From contig JAGKQI010000064.1 in assembly GCA_018806915.1 (NCBI GenBank), positions 310,001 to 374,000 on the forward strand: a stretch of 64,000 bases of DNA. Direction: 5' to 3'. A program made the position numbers and the translations under genes. This document shows, piece after piece, positions 10,572-21,366 of this stretch. The stretch's first letter is position 1. Every line of letters begins with the position of its first letter. The DNA is from Phytophthora colocasiae. Taxonomy: Eukaryota > Oomycota > Peronosporomycetes > Peronosporales > Peronosporaceae. The notes beneath the pieces were generated by a model, which had not been told where the DNA came from, did no database searches, and saw only the letters and a program-made list of their open reading frames with translations.

Positions 10572-10973
10572 ATGATGGAGAACCCACTTCCCTCGCAGAT
10601 CCTGCCCAAGAGCGGCGGCCTGCGCAAGTCCAGCTCCACGAGAAGCCTCGCGTCGCTGGCGGATGTACAAGCGCTGATCCTCGCCCAAGACGAGGAGGAG
10701 CAGGCGCAGCAACGGCGGAAGTCGCTGTCCAAGCCGCCGCGCCATGCGAGTGTCCCTATGTACGCGCAAATCCTGCTGCAACTGTGGCAGAGCGAGCTGC
10801 AACGCAACGATATTGGTCTCACCAGCGACTTCTTCTACGACCTGAACGGCACGGAGGAGCAAGGAGCGCAGCTTGTTGGCCGAATGCAAGCCCTCGGGTT
10901 TAACATTACAGTCCCACAATTCCTCGCGATGCACCGGTGCTCTATCTACTCGGTGCTACTGGTGGCGCTGTAA
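10572..10973 (+). CDS. Small unknown protein
   Basis: An ORF of 133 codons starting at the first of two adjacent ATGs (10572 and 10575). The frame is open further upstream, but that part has poorer composition. The N-terminal half is Ser/Arg-rich (GGLRKSSSTRSLASLADVQ) and followed by a helix rich in Glu/Gln. The C-terminal half looks globular (YAQILLQLWQSELQRNDIGL, ITVPQFLAMHRCSIYSVLLV). No family recognised. Strong third-codon GC bias supports coding. Confidence 0.6.
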   Translation: MMENPLPSQILPKSGGLRKSSSTRSLASLADVQALILAQDEEEQAQQRRKSLSKPPRHASVPMYAQILLQLWQSELQRNDIGLTSDFFYDLNGTEEQGAQLVGRMQALGFNITVPQFLAMHRCSIYSVLLVAL

Positions 10974-11247
10974 ATCGCCTTGTAGCAGAGGGCATTTTCA
11001 ATCGGCCAGTGCGTCCGACTGCTCGAAGCCAACTTATTGCTGCATGTGACCAAGTTCTTCAGCCAGTGCAGCCCGTAGCGTCACGACTCCTCTCAGTAGC
11101 ATAGCAAGATAATTTATAGCGTACGCACACGGTTGCTTCCCATGCATCGGTCGTAGCTCTTCAGTACATGTACGATATCCTACCCAACTGTCGGATCCTA
11201 AAGAGTTTTCCGCATATTAATTGGTAGGTGATGGAATTGTTGTCGAC

Positions 11248-11819
11248 TTAACGTCCACCAGGACGGAATTGGCTTTGCACTTTGCTCTTATGCAGGCGTC
11301 CAAGCTTGGTGTTCGCTCGCGACGACCGACGATGGAATTCACTCTCACCGCCCATGGTGCCGGGGTCCACGTACTCTGGGCGAGGGTAGCAGATCTTATA
11401 GTGCAGCGCCACATCCACTTGGTTGTGGCCTTGACGCACAGCTTCCTCAATCGCAGCGGGGTTTGTCAACGTGCGGTTCTCCTCAAAGCGTCTCCTACAC
11501 AGTCAAACGTCAGATACCTTTTTCCACATTTACAATCGCGATAACGTTCTCGTCATCAACGCAAACACTAGCGCAAGTGAAGCTGGAAGAATTTCTGTAG
11601 TGTGTAGAGCATTACCTGGCCTCAGCGCGAATCCAATTCTGCTCCACGTAGCCGCCTTCCCCTGCATGGCAGAGGCATTAGAATTATGAAGAGGTGGTGG
11701 AGATGGGGTGAGGAACCGGAATACTAGGGCTTTAAATGCCGCCACTCCAGCTGCGCTTCACTTCGCGACGTACATGTTCTTGCCACACGCAAAATGCGTC
11801 GGTAGAGCGCGAGTGACAT
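11248..11819 (-). CDS. LYRM1: LYR-motif protein, LYRM1-like
   Basis: Three small exons assembled by hand: 11774-11819 (MSLALYRRILRVART), 11616-11661 and 11248-11494, about 112 residues. Donors are GTACGT and GTAATG, acceptors GCAG and GTAG; phases fit exactly and create a Trp codon across intron 1. Features are the LYR tripeptide followed by RxxR..W, then RRRFEENRTLTNPAAIEEAV and the block DVALHYKICYPRPEYV, which is the strongest match to LYRM1. LYR proteins bind mitochondrial acyl carrier protein and assist Fe-S or respiratory complex assembly. The C-terminal ~35 residues are basic and less conserved. Confidence 0.85.
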
Positions 11820-12019
11820 GGCTGATGTGGCGAGTTACGGCAAGTCCGGCGTGGCACGCACGTTGGTCATGGAGCAGCACGTTCCAGTGGTAAAGTGACC
11901 CCACATGAAATGTCGTCTGAAGGTCGCAACAACACAAATTTTGCGACGAACCAAAAAGATGCGCTGGAGCAACATTCTGCTACGTTGAAGTGGACTATGT
12001 TGGCCAAAGCTTTTCCTAT

Positions 12020-14761
12020 CTATTCCATCTCCTCACCTTCTTCCAGCTCTTCGCCCTCTTCGAGTTCACTGTCATCGGAACTGTTCTTGCTCTTTGCCTG
12101 CATTTTCAGTCGAGCCTGGCGAATGATCTCCTCCGCCTTCGCAGCTTCCTCTGCTTTTGATAAAACCTTTGATGGTGTCCGCAACGGCGAAAATGGTTCT
12201 GCTGTCACTGTATCCACCGCAAGCTTCATCTTGGCAACAGCTAAGCTAGGAGGCAGCGTACTGTCCCGGTCACGAGATCGGGAACGACTACGACTTCGAT
12301 TCGGTCGAGAGCGTCTTGATTCCCGTCGAGATTCCGACCGAGAGCGAGAACGAGAGCGTGAGCGTGAGGGGGACAGAGAGCCGTGACTTCGCCGACGCTT
12401 CCTTGATGACCGATGGCTTCGTCGCTTCTTGTGGTTCTTGCCATCCTCCAACTCATCAGCAGAGGAGCGACGACGCGAGCGACGAGGTCGCTCTTCTTCG
12501 TCGCTGTCATCCTCTGCACCGAAGTCGCGACTGTCCTTCCGGCTTCTCTTGCGGCTCTTGGACTTCTTTTCCAGATTCCTCCTACTATCTTCCTTTGCCA
12601 TCGCGACCCACATCTCGTATACCTGCCGAACGTAGTCCGGAAACTCCACAGTACCGTCCTTCACCTCTCGCTGTTTCTTGACTGCAGCTTCCAGAGCTGC
12701 CTCTACTTCTTTTGGCTTGAGCTTCTCCCTCTCATCAGTATCTCCGTTTGGACTACCAACTTCTACTGTAGCCTCCTTCTCGTTAATATCACTTGACTCT
12801 TCACCCTCTTCCTCACCTTCCTCAGGAGCTTTATTGTCTAAAGAGACGCTGACACTATTCTCCAGAGCATCGATGAATATTGCAAACGTTGTAGATTCCG
12901 TCACTCGTAAAGGGGGCTCTCCACCACGATCTAAGTGCTTCCGAATCACGGAGGCAGCAGGCGCAATATCCCGGCGTAGTCGACGCACGCATTTATCAAA
13001 AATGCGCCGTTGGAGTTTCCAGTGCAGATTCTCTCTACTATCTTCATCATCCTCTTCCCCTCCAGCATCCTTTTTTTCTTCACTTCCGGCCTCCTTAATT
13101 TGTTGTTCACTGGCATCTGGGAGGTGCTGAGCAGCAAATTCATCCCAAGTACTTCCAACTGTGAGGCTTTGGCTTCTAGCTAACTCCTTAAACCGTTCAT
13201 TCAGTTCACGCCCTAATTTTTCAGCGCGCTCGGCACGTTCGACACGTTCACGTTTCCGTTGAGCATGTTCTAACTCGCGGCGTTCGCGTAAATAGTCTTC
13301 TGTCCAGTGATATACATCATGTCGATCCACAATCCGAAGCGCGTCTTCACCAATTTTACCTTTATCATCCGGCAATTCAACTTCCTCCAATAAATCCAAA
13401 ACGCGGCGCTTAGAATCGCTATCCAGGCGCTTGCTAGAGCGATTATCGCCCAGCTCCAACTGCTTCGACTGAATACGCTGCTGCAGTAGCTCCACAAAAG
13501 CGACGTGCAACGCCTCACGCTGTTTCCCGAGACGAGCTTTCTGATTTCGCTCTAGGTCCTGCATAAAGGTGTTGAAAAGCTGCTGTTTCTCACGAGCCTC
13601 CTCAATAGCAGCCCACCGGGCGTCGTTCCGCATAGCATAAAAGCTGTTGCCTTCGTTCACCTCCTCCCACGAGACTTGTCGGCGACGAGATACCGGTGCC
13701 AGGCTGGACTCAAACAGCCCCAAAAGCTCAATAAAATCCTCGCGCGCTTTCTTCACTAGTCGACGTTTTTCAATAGTAGCGCGGTTCTTTGCTTGTGTGC
13801 AGTACTCAGCGTACGCCTGCTTCTTCTCACCGACTGTGTTTAGCGCGAATTTCCAGCGCGGATCGCTTTGCATCGACGAATCTTTGCTGATCAGTCGCTG
13901 GGCGTCTCCCCACTTCAATGTCGGTGTGATCTGTTTGTCCTCCAAAAACTGCTTGAACGCTGCCATCCGCTCGGCCCGTGGCATATCCACAAACTGCTTC
14001 TCCTGTTCTTGTTCCTGCTCTTGCCTCCTCTTCTTGCGCGCCTGTTCGTGAGCTTCCTGACGCTTAATTTCCTCTTCATCGTCCTCATCTTCCTTCTCCG
14101 TGGACGCCGCACTCCCGTGTTCAGGAACTGGCATAGGAAAAGAGACTGGTACTTGAGCTGCCATAGGAGATACAGTCTGCAGCGTATCGTTCGCCATCTT
14201 AGCCACTTGTTCTCTGGCCTTCTGCATCCTAAATTCTTCCGGCTGATCCCATACCGTCTCCTTGGTGATTGTGTTGAAATAGTAGAAAGCTCCAGTAGCT
14301 TCATCCTTGTATTCTACCCACTTTGGAGCATTGCTAGCCTCCCTTGGAGTTTGTCCTGGGAAATCGTATGTACTTACCCCTGTAACAGCATTATAGTAGT
14401 ACGTAGCTCCTTGTGGTGTCCTGTATTCACTCCATCCTGGGGGTAAAACTGGTCCAGAATTGGCTGGAGACGGCGGAGCTTGGAACCCTGGCATGGCCAT
14501 CATAGGAGGCATATTAATGGTCATAGGAGGTCGTGCCATTCCGGCTGGCGGGCCACGTACAGCAGGCGCACCGCGTCCCTGGAAGGCTGGAGAGGGCCCT
14601 CTAAACGCGAATGGAGGCGGAGGCCCACGCGCAGCGAACGGCGGACGGAATGGAGGTGGCCCGCCGCGTGGGAAACCTTGTGGAGGCCCGCGGAACGCAG
14701 GCGGAGCGCCACGCGGATAAGCTGCGCCATTGCCAGTGGACGAAGGGCCGTAGTGGCTCAT
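12020..14761 (-). CDS. PRP40: PRP40-like splicing factor (WW-WW-FF-RS)
   Basis: A single-exon ORF; the start at 14761 (MSHYGPSSTGNG) is chosen as the ATG before the proline/glycine-rich region. The product is about 913 residues. The order is a P/G/R-rich tract (1-100), WW1 (LPPGWSEYRTPQGATYYYN), WW2 (WVEYKDEATGAFYYFN) and several FF repeats from about 240 (RAERMAAFKQFLEDKQITPT and following). An acidic stretch and an RS-rich C-terminus (SRSRSRSRSRSESRRESRRS) follow. PRP40/PRPF40 bridges the U1 snRNP with branch-point factors in the nucleus. The RS tail is an addition compared with yeast Prp40. TCERG1 is the alternative, but the paired N-terminal WWs fit PRP40 better. Confidence 0.85.
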   Translation of the reverse strand: MSHYGPSSTGNGAAYPRGAPPAFRGPPQGFPRGGPPPFRPPFAARGPPPPFAFRGPSPAFQGRGAPAVRGPPAGMARPPMTINMPPMMAMPGFQAPPSPANSGPVLPPGWSEYRTPQGATYYYNAVTGVSTYDFPGQTPREASNAPKWVEYKDEATGAFYYFNTITKETVWDQPEEFRMQKAREQVAKMANDTLQTVSPMAAQVPVSFPMPVPEHGSAASTEKEDEDDEEEIKRQEAHEQARKKRRQEQEQEQEKQFVDMPRAERMAAFKQFLEDKQITPTLKWGDAQRLISKDSSMQSDPRWKFALNTVGEKKQAYAEYCTQAKNRATIEKRRLVKKAREDFIELLGLFESSLAPVSRRRQVSWEEVNEGNSFYAMRNDARWAAIEEAREKQQLFNTFMQDLERNQKARLGKQREALHVAFVELLQQRIQSKQLELGDNRSSKRLDSDSKRRVLDLLEEVELPDDKGKIGEDALRIVDRHDVYHWTEDYLRERRELEHAQRKRERVERAERAEKLGRELNERFKELARSQSLTVGSTWDEFAAQHLPDASEQQIKEAGSEEKKDAGGEEDDEDSRENLHWKLQRRIFDKCVRRLRRDIAPAASVIRKHLDRGGEPPLRVTESTTFAIFIDALENSVSVSLDNKAPEEGEEEGEESSDINEKEATVEVGSPNGDTDEREKLKPKEVEAALEAAVKKQREVKDGTVEFPDYVRQVYEMWVAMAKEDSRRNLEKKSKSRKRSRKDSRDFGAEDDSDEEERPRRSRRRSSADELEDGKNHKKRRSHRSSRKRRRSHGSLSPSRSRSRSRSRSESRRESRRSRPNRSRSRSRSRDRDSTLPPSLAVAKMKLAVDTVTAEPFSPLRTPSKVLSKAEEAAKAEEIIRQARLKMQAKSKNSSDDSELEEGEELEEGEEME

Positions 14762-15063
14762 TCTTGAAGCTCTGGAGACGTCACTAAGCCACAAAGGACA
14801 ACAGACACAAGTTGCTTCAACAAGTCTGTCGTCGGGTCTGCAAAGGGGGGAAATGCGGCAAGTGGCGGACTGAAGGGGACGAGCTAACAGTACTCACTTG
14901 GTGGTCGCAGTGCAGAGATCGCTGGTGATCGTGCTTCGCCAACGAATGGAAGAGTGAATGTCTCTCTTTTTTTCTAAGGCATACAAAAAATAAGTGAATG
15001 AACCAATAATTTATTTACCAATTTAAAATATTGATTTCCTTTTTTTGTAAAACAATTATTGTA

Positions 15064-15582
15064 ATGCAGCAACCACCACCACCTCCACCTCCTCTTCCTG
15101 GCGCTTTAACGGGGCATCCGCCGCCGATGCCGCCGCAGTTACAGGATATGATGCGCCAGATGCAACAGCGTCAGCCTAAATTCCAGCAGGCGCAGCAGCA
15201 TGGCGGTCGAGGAGGACGCAATGGACGAGGAAGAGGAGGAGGACGCGGTCGTGGACGTGGAGGCTTCCAGCAGAACAACAGACAGAACCGTGGATATCAT
15301 AACCATCAGTCTCAATTCAAGCGCAAGAGAGGACCAAGTGATGATGTGCCGGATGCCTCGAGGTTCTTCATGCCGTCGTTCCTGGAGGATCCATGGAAAC
15401 AATTGGAGAAGAATGGGCAAGGCAATGCAGGTCACGAACATGAAGAAAAGCAGCAGCACAGTGAAAGACGGAGAGAAGAGATGCGTCCTCAACAAGTGCA
15501 TTATCCTACGAAGGACGGACCTGGACGTGTGTTCTTCCAGCCGTCGTTTCTAGAGGATCCATGGGCACAATTGGTGCATTGA
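15064..15582 (+). CDS. Pro-rich / RGG-box protein with duplicated SFLEDPW motif
   Basis: The ORF from MQQPPPPPPPLPG (15064; an ATG 11 codons earlier is also in frame) encodes about 172 residues. A polyproline start is followed by a Gln/Met helix, an RGG box ([14 protein letters not shown]) and two copies of a short motif: FFMPSFLEDPWKQLE near 107-121 and FFQPSFLEDPWAQL at the C-terminus. RGG boxes bind RNA. The duplicated motif looks like a peptide ligand for a folded partner. No named family recognised. Confidence 0.7.
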   Translation: MQQPPPPPPPLPGALTGHPPPMPPQLQDMMRQMQQRQPKFQQAQQHGGRGGRNGRGRGGGRGRGRGGFQQNNRQNRGYHNHQSQFKRKRGPSDDVPDASRFFMPSFLEDPWKQLEKNGQGNAGHEHEEKQQHSERRREEMRPQQVHYPTKDGPGRVFFQPSFLEDPWAQLVH

Positions 15583-15589
15583 TTCAGAT

Positions 15590-16374
15590 CTAGAAGATCA
15601 CGGATGCAGAAGCTTCGTATACCGGCTCACGTCTGGAGAAGGAGACAAAGTTGGCACGATGCACTCGCGCGCTCAATTCTTTGCTGATGTGGGCAAATTC
15701 GATACTGGAGAGAGCAAACAATATGGTGAACGTAGCCCAGCAGTGGACAAGTCGAGGGTACAGGTTGTAGTGTGTGAGGTGCACTACGGACTCTGGACAC
15801 GCCACAATTTGACTGAGATGACAAGAGCTCGGATCGACGGGGCTAACACGAATTTAACTGACAATTAGCATTCTGGAATATTGGCACTCAAACATAAAGT
15901 CGTTGTACTTTACCACAAGGCGGGGAACGAGCAGCAGGCACTGAGTGACAGGTGAAAGGTTGAAAACACGAGCGAGGCCAGCATGAGACTCGTTACGCCC
16001 TGATGAAGGCACGAATTCATCAGCATACGGTGCACAAAGGTGCTTGACGCTTGTGAGAAACTGCAGGCGTAGTAAAGTAGCAGCAATGCCGCTAGTAACT
16101 GTGGCACGGCAGTCAATGTGTACTTGATGGACATATCGTGGTAGAGTTCTCGGTTCTCGAGCTATGGCCAGGAAGAACGTTAGTATCATTATGTTTCAGC
16201 TCACAGCTTTATACACGTACATCGGTGATGTGATACCATTGACACAACCCAAAGCCGCCCTGTTGAGCAATGCAGTTAGCCGAATTGGAGACATATAGAG
16301 TCATAGAAGCATACTACTGCAATGAGCGCCAGGAAAGCGGGGTACAAACGGAGGTACAAGGGCATGACCTTCAT
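15590..16374 (-). CDS. Multi-pass membrane protein (four-exon model)
   Basis: Exons 16318-16374, 16221-16259, 15914-16161 and 15590-15812 give about 188 residues with consistent GT-AG borders and phases. The third exon carries two hydrophobic segments (VPQLLAALLLLYYACSF and TSLMLASLVFSTFHLSL) and the fourth one more (HCWATFTILFALSSIEF). The first exon is itself hydrophobic (PLYLRLYPAFLALIA). No family recognised. The 3' exons are well supported. Exon 1 and the start are tentative because the frame stays open a little upstream. It converges with the RGG-protein gene, with 7 bp between the stops. Confidence 0.5.
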
Positions 16375-16568
16375 CAGACGAACAGACTTTGAGGTCTTGT
16401 TTGAGTGCAACAAAAATTTACAAGACTATTTGTCGGCAATGATGAGCTGTATGTGGTCAAGATATCTGTACATGAACTACATCAACATGAAACACACTCC
16501 GCAGATAATGCAATGAAAGAAGGTTGTGTCTTGATGTTTCTGCTCGTAACCCAACCAACTTTTGATCT

Positions 16569-17057
16569 CTACATGTTTCGAATAGCCTCTTCCTCCTCGT
16601 GCTCGAGACGCATGGCATCCTTGATGGCGCGGCTCTCGGCCTCTACCCATCCCTTCTCAATGTCGTCGTATTCGGCGGGGTCGGCGAATTCGATGCCGCG
16701 CATCTCTGAGAACTTCTCCAGGAAGCGATGGCTCTCCACCTGGTCGTATTTCTCGATGATCATGTTGAAAGCGTCCTCCTCCGGGATGCCGTGCTCAATA
16801 AGCGTCAGCTGTTCGTCTGCGAACTCGTAAGCCGTCTGAGGGTCCACCATGCCGTCGCGCTGCTTCATGTACAGCTCGGCCAGTCGGTCCTGTGGGAACG
16901 TAATGATCGGCAGCTTGTCGCGGTCCTGACGCGGAATAGGCGGAGGCGGGAAGCGGTCCACCATGGCCACCCACGACGGTTTACGCATGCCGCCGTTGCG
17001 TGACAGGCCCTTGACCAGGCGGATCATGTCCATCGTACGCTTCCGAGCTCGGCCCAT
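16569..17057 (-). CDS. MRPS23: Mitochondrial small ribosomal subunit protein mS23-like
   Basis: A single ORF of 162 residues. The N-terminal segment (RLVKGLSRNGGMRKPSWVAM then VDRFPPPPIPR) matches the mS23/Rsm25 pattern of a basic helix, 'KPxW' and 'FPP..PR'. After that come ITFPQDRLAELYMKQRDG and the helix EHGIPEEDAFNMIIEKYDQV. mS23 belongs to the mitochondrial ribosome small subunit; the basic N-terminus could act in import. The C-terminus is acidic (EHEEEEAIRNM). Assignment rests on remembered family patterns, so it is moderate. Confidence 0.65.
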   Translation of the reverse strand: MGRARKRTMDMIRLVKGLSRNGGMRKPSWVAMVDRFPPPPIPRQDRDKLPIITFPQDRLAELYMKQRDGMVDPQTAYEFADEQLTLIEHGIPEEDAFNMIIEKYDQVESHRFLEKFSEMRGIEFADPAEYDDIEKGWVEAESRAIKDAMRLEHEEEEAIRNM

Positions 17058-17576
17058 GGCTGCTACAGTCTCTTTGGCTTGTGAAAGGCTGTCGGAGCCG
17101 CTCCTTTTTCAACGCCCATTATTGGCTGAAATAGAAAAATAGTTTGTGTATATCCAATTGGGACTATTTCGCAGATACATTTTTAAGCTGGTTTTAGTAT
17201 ACAAGCTGCAGCCAGAGCTGCTTTAGCCCAACTACTTGCAATGTACCTGTTAGGCCAACGGCAACTGCACGTACAGGATGCTACTAATTGGAGTCCAATA
17301 TTTTGTGGGATAAACGGCCTTCAACTTCGATTCCAAGAACATGTAGACTCTACATTGTAGAGCAAAAAACTCAGTCTATCGTTTTACAATGATATAATAA
17401 TGAAGAACCGTGACCATTACCTTTGTCATAGTACACGCGCGACGTATTTATCAAAGACAAGCTGCAGGACAATAAAATGCTAATTCGACATCTGGTTTCT
17501 GTGTCAACCAATCAGAATCAGGCGGAATAAGGAGAACGAGTCCAATCTGCCATTTTCCAGAGAGCCACCTGCCACC
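17058..17576. other. Intergenic region between divergent genes
   Basis: About 520 bp separating the mS23-like gene (minus) and the small membrane protein (plus). It is AT-richer than the flanks. No ORF, repeat or RNA gene was seen; it presumably holds both promoters. Confidence 0.4.
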
Positions 17577-18221
17577 ATGTCGGAGCACACGTCGGCGCGC
17601 GAGTACGACCCGCTTTTCCCACGCAGCTACGCGGCGTCATCCACGACCTCCACGTCCACTGCACCGCGCTGCTACGGTGGTTTTGAACAGCAGAAGCGCG
17701 TGTGGGCGTCTACTGCCCGGCGGTCGCAACGTATTCGGGTGATTGCTGGACTGCAGGTGCTACTGGGACTTCTAGCGTCCGGCAATTACCTGTGGCTATC
17801 CAACATCTTCATGTCAGTGGTGGGAGTTGTCGGGCTTCTGGCTGTGCGTGCTGAGCGGATGAGCTGGACTGTGGTGGTACGTTCACCAAAGATCTTTTTC
17901 AATCAGACACAGCTTAGGATATCTGATTTGATGGTGTTGTGATGTTTTGTAGTATTTGTTGCTGAGCGCAATGGAGTTCGCACGCATTGTTATGCTTACG
18001 CCACATCTGTACGAACGCTTCGAAGTACCAGGATACGCTTTCTCTCGCTACGAGTACTTCCAAGTGGTCGTGCTCGTGCTGGAAGAAGTACTACTTGTGG
18101 TAAGGAGCTTATTACTATTTTACTTATTGGTGTGAGATTTCTAAATGTTTATTTATGACAGCCCGCAGCATTCTTTGTCTGTATTGCTGCTGCCGCTGCT
18201 GTTGCCAATCCGTTGTGGTAA
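17577..18221 (+). CDS. Small multi-pass membrane protein
   Basis: Three exons, 17577-17876, 17953-18099 and 18162-18221, all in phase 0 with GT-AG borders, give 168 residues. A Ser/Thr-rich N-terminus is followed by hydrophobic segments (VIAGLQVLLGLLASGNYLWL, IFMSVVGVVGLLAV, YFQVVVLVLEEVLLV and FFVCIAAAAAVANPLW). The start ATG is preceded by CCACC. No named family. Beyond the stop at 18221 the same DNA stays open in another frame to 18471, which I treat as UTR. Confidence 0.7.
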
Positions 18222-18522
18222 CTGGGACAGCATCCGTGCCGATGCCCGATCTTTCGACATCGATACATTATCAGAGAAGTACGTGAACAGCACGACGATG
18301 GACACGCTGCAAATTGTCGATCTACCCATTGAGCCCAGATTTATTAGGAATAGTTTTTATACCATTGCAGATCTAGGGAGGCGATGGGGCAACGCTATTA
18401 TTCTGCATGTAGAAGCTGACCAGCTAGGCCGCCACTCTACATGTCATTGTCGTGTGTTCTCGCACAGCTAACTTAATCTATATCGCTTCACGACACAAGG
18501 ATCGTCTGGAAGTTGGTATCTT

Positions 18523-19483
18523 CTAGATGAGGTCGATCGAGCCAGCTTCGACGTGTTCTTTTACGGTCTGGTAGCGCAGCACATAGCGATCCGCATCCGA
18601 TACCTGAATGAACTCCCCGCCCTTATCGTCGCACTGCACGCCACCCGCTTCCTTGCCCTGACACAGCACAAAGCTGTCGAGATTCGGCTCAGCCACTATC
18701 GAAATAATAGACCCAGAAGATCAGATACATTACAACAACGAAAGCAAAAAGCCCATGGCCATCTTACCCATGCCTTCAGCTCTGAGGCCACTGTGATCCT
18801 CCGCAAACTTGCTCATTGCCAGGTCATTCACGTGTGACTCAAAGAGTATCACAAATCTGTAATAAAAACATACAGATAAGCAAACTCATATCTCCAATAA
18901 GTGGCAGGACGAACGTTTGCGTACTCTTGGGCAAAGTTGCGCTCTTTCACTGATAACCGAGTCGTCAGCACCGCATCGCTTAGAATGTGCACAGCGAACT
19001 TCTCAATCTACAGTGAAATAACAAAGTAGCACACAAATCAGGAACGTAACAGTGATTGAGCAAGTCTACGTGGCCGAACAGTACCTTCCGAAGCCGTGTA
19101 CGGAGATATGACGACACCATGTAGCGCAGTCGGTCGATCTCCATTTGGTACAGCTTGTTAATGAACGATTTCTCTTCCGTAAGCTGTGATCGGTCTTCAT
19201 AGACAGAGTCCACATACTCCTGTTGATTTCGGATCTGCTCCAGCATCTCAGACACCATTTCCTCGTCATATTTCAGGATCTCTGGAGCATTCTGTAACCA
19301 CACCGAAGCAGAGTTGGTTATAAGCCTGTAAGTCCATCAATTCGGCATCATTTTGAACAGAAGAAGGTGCGTAAGAACCACCAGATACAAACGTACTAGC
19401 TCATTCACCCAAAGCGTGCGCATACGAAATACATCTTCGTTTAACTCGTTCGGGTCGAACTCCGGCTGTGATGGTGTCTCCAT
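18523..19483 (-). CDS. SLD5: GINS complex subunit SLD5
   Basis: Five exons: 19397-19483, 19085-19291, 18925-19007, 18768-18856 and 18523-18695; 212 residues, close to the family's ~220. Borders are GT-AG and phases fit. The start METPSQPEFDPNELNEDVFR is followed by WVNELNAPEILKYDEE, then the typical SLD5 helix bundle with ERS-like DRSQLTEEKSFINKLYQMEI and DRLRYMVSSYLRTRLRKIEK, and a B-domain ending in YVLRYQTVKEHVEAGSIDLI. GINS (Sld5-Psf1-Psf2-Psf3) joins Cdc45 and MCM2-7 as the replicative helicase in the nucleus. The sequence TTTTCGCGGC about 25 nt upstream of the ATG resembles a cell-cycle (E2F-like) site; that regulation is inference. Confidence 0.92.
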
Positions 19484-19734
19484 AGTGACGATTGAATCAA
19501 AAATTGCCGCGAAAAGAATTTAGTCCGGACTATTTTCCATCCTAAAATAAATAGTCCCAGTTGAGAAAGGCAACATCTAGGAACAAAATGTATAATAGCT
19601 GCTCGCATTGACGAGCTGCTCTTTCTCGTTGGGATGGAGATCTCTTCTCAGTGGCGAATCCTTCTCAAAGTAGAAAGACGAAGAGCTCACGAGCGTCATG
19701 GGCGCTGTTAATTGCTGTGCACAGACTACGCCGG

Positions 19735-20644
19735 ATGGTAAGAGGGTCGTTCATTCCGGTGTTGCATCCACATTGGGTGACTGAACTTGCAGCAGATGCA
19801 TGGAAGACAGGTGACCGCCAACGCTCACTGAGTAGAGGTGAAGCTAAAGTGTTGATGCCCATGTACGACTACGAGCCGTCACTTTCACTGGACAACGAAG
19901 ACAACGCGTCGAGCACTGACAACGGCAGCACTGGAATCTTCCCGGACACGCCACAGTCGATGTTAAGCTACAAAGAGTTTGCAGACAAGTCCACTGTGGT
20001 CGTGTCTGCGGACGGTGCGGTGGAGATCCACAACGACCTGGAAGAAAATACGTCTTCTGCAGACGATGGAGAAATGGAGGAGCTGTCACCGGAGGCGCGT
20101 GCATTGCTGCCAGCTCCTAATTCATGTCCTCGATCAGGTGAGTACGGTAGTCGAAGATATGCTCGCTTTATCGTTTGTGTCGCTCTAACTGTATTTCGTT
20201 TGGACAGCCATCAACATGCGTCGGCTGTCTCCGACTTTCGGCAGCCGTAAGTCTCATACATTGACGCTACGTCGTGCGCAGTCCTTTGATGAAGGTGCTT
20301 CGAGTTGAGCACTTTCTATTGTATCGATTTTCCTCTGACGATTTCATCTGTATGTATGTGAAGCTTCAATCCAGCCACGCCTCGAGGACTACCTGTGCAC
20401 GTGCAAGTACTGCCCACGTGCGCAAATGATCCAACGCGCCTTTCAGCTCTACGGCTTTGCACTGGATCACCCACAGAGTGACGCACTGCTACGAGTGCTG
20501 CGTGCCTGTGCCAATTACGACGAGACCATCGTGGATGTGGATCCACTGCTTGTGCTACATGCCGAAAAGATGCTGGAGACACTCGGCTGGAACGAGGATC
20601 AAACCTTCCGTCTGCTCGTCGCCTCACACTACCAGCGTCCATGA
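19735..20644 (+). CDS. Unknown protein, three exons, cysteine-containing C-terminal domain
   Basis: Exons ~19735-20137, 20208-20294 and 20364-20644 join in frame (GT-AG). The first in-frame ATG is 19735; the frame is open back to 19612 without an ATG, so an upstream exon is possible. The N-terminal half is acidic and Ser-rich (LSLDNEDNASSTDNGSTGIF). The middle exon is basic (MRRLSPTFGSRKSHTLTLRR). The last exon encodes a compact helical domain: LEDYLCTCKYCPRAQ, FALDHPQSDALLRVLRA and HAEKMLETLGWNEDQTFRLL. No family recognised. Confidence 0.65.
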
Positions 20645-20910
20645 TCTTCCTTCACTCCGAAGTCCTCCGAAAGAGTATGGTCAAGTTGAAGCTGTTAAAG
20701 TTACGACCACCAAGGTGGAACCGTCAATCAATCACAACAATCTCTTATGATGATTGGATGAAATACATAATCATTATTCTCTGATTCGTTAAAACTAGTT
20801 TTTCGTGTCTTCCACACCAGTGAACCACTGGCTGCCACATGTCCATTTTGCAGTGTAGCTCCTCGTCATTCCCCAAAGATCTCCCCCGATCTCAAGTTAA
20901 TCCAAGCACC

Positions 20911-21366
20911 ATGGCTCGCGAACAGACCTACATCATGATCAAGCCCGATGGCGTGCAGCGCCACCTGGTCGGTGAGATCATCAAGCGCTTTGAGACCAAG
21001 GGCTACAAGCTCGTGGCTCTAAAGTTGGCCCGCCCGTCGGTGGAGCACCTTGAGGCCCACTACTCGGACCTTGCCGGCCGCCCCTTCTTCCCGGCTCTCA
21101 TCAAGTACATGAGCTCGGGCCCCGTGACCTGCATGGTCTGGGAGGGCACCAATGTGGTGCTGGAGGGCCGTAAGATGCTGGGCGCCACCAAGCCCACCGA
21201 GTCGGCTCTGGGCACGATCCGTGGCGACTTCTGCGTGGACGTTGGCCGCAACGTGTGCCACGGCTCGGACTCTGTTGAGTCGGCCCAGAAGGAGATCGCT
21301 CTGTGGTTCCCGGAGGGCGTCATCGAGTGGGGCGCTTACGACGACGAGTGGGTGTACGAGAAGTGA
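20911..21366 (+). CDS. NDK: Nucleoside diphosphate kinase
   Basis: 151 residues starting [20 protein letters not shown]; an in-frame ATG at 20839 would add 24 unlike residues, so 20911 is chosen. All family hallmarks are present: KPDGV near the start, the Kpn-loop region [20 protein letters not shown] and the phospho-histidine in NVCHGSDS (H117). NDPK transfers the gamma-phosphate from NTP to NDP through phospho-His and maintains nucleotide pools in the cytosol as a hexamer. Codon use is strongly biased to C/G in third position, as expected of a highly expressed gene. Confidence 0.96.
   Translation: MAREQTYIMIKPDGVQRHLVGEIIKRFETKGYKLVALKLARPSVEHLEAHYSDLAGRPFFPALIKYMSSGPVTCMVWEGTNVVLEGRKMLGATKPTESALGTIRGDFCVDVGRNVCHGSDSVESAQKEIALWFPEGVIEWGAYDDEWVYEK

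Noticed and set aside
16405..16830. Plus-strand ORF of 141 codons
   Set aside because: More than half of it is the antisense shadow of the mS23-like gene.
18145..18471. Separate gene of 108 codons
   Set aside because: It overlaps the last exon of the membrane-protein gene in another frame and has no homology-like features.
19634..19724. First exon MEISSQWRILLK for the gene at 19735
   Set aside because: The donor GTAGAA and the acceptor at 19724 give the wrong phase for the main frame.
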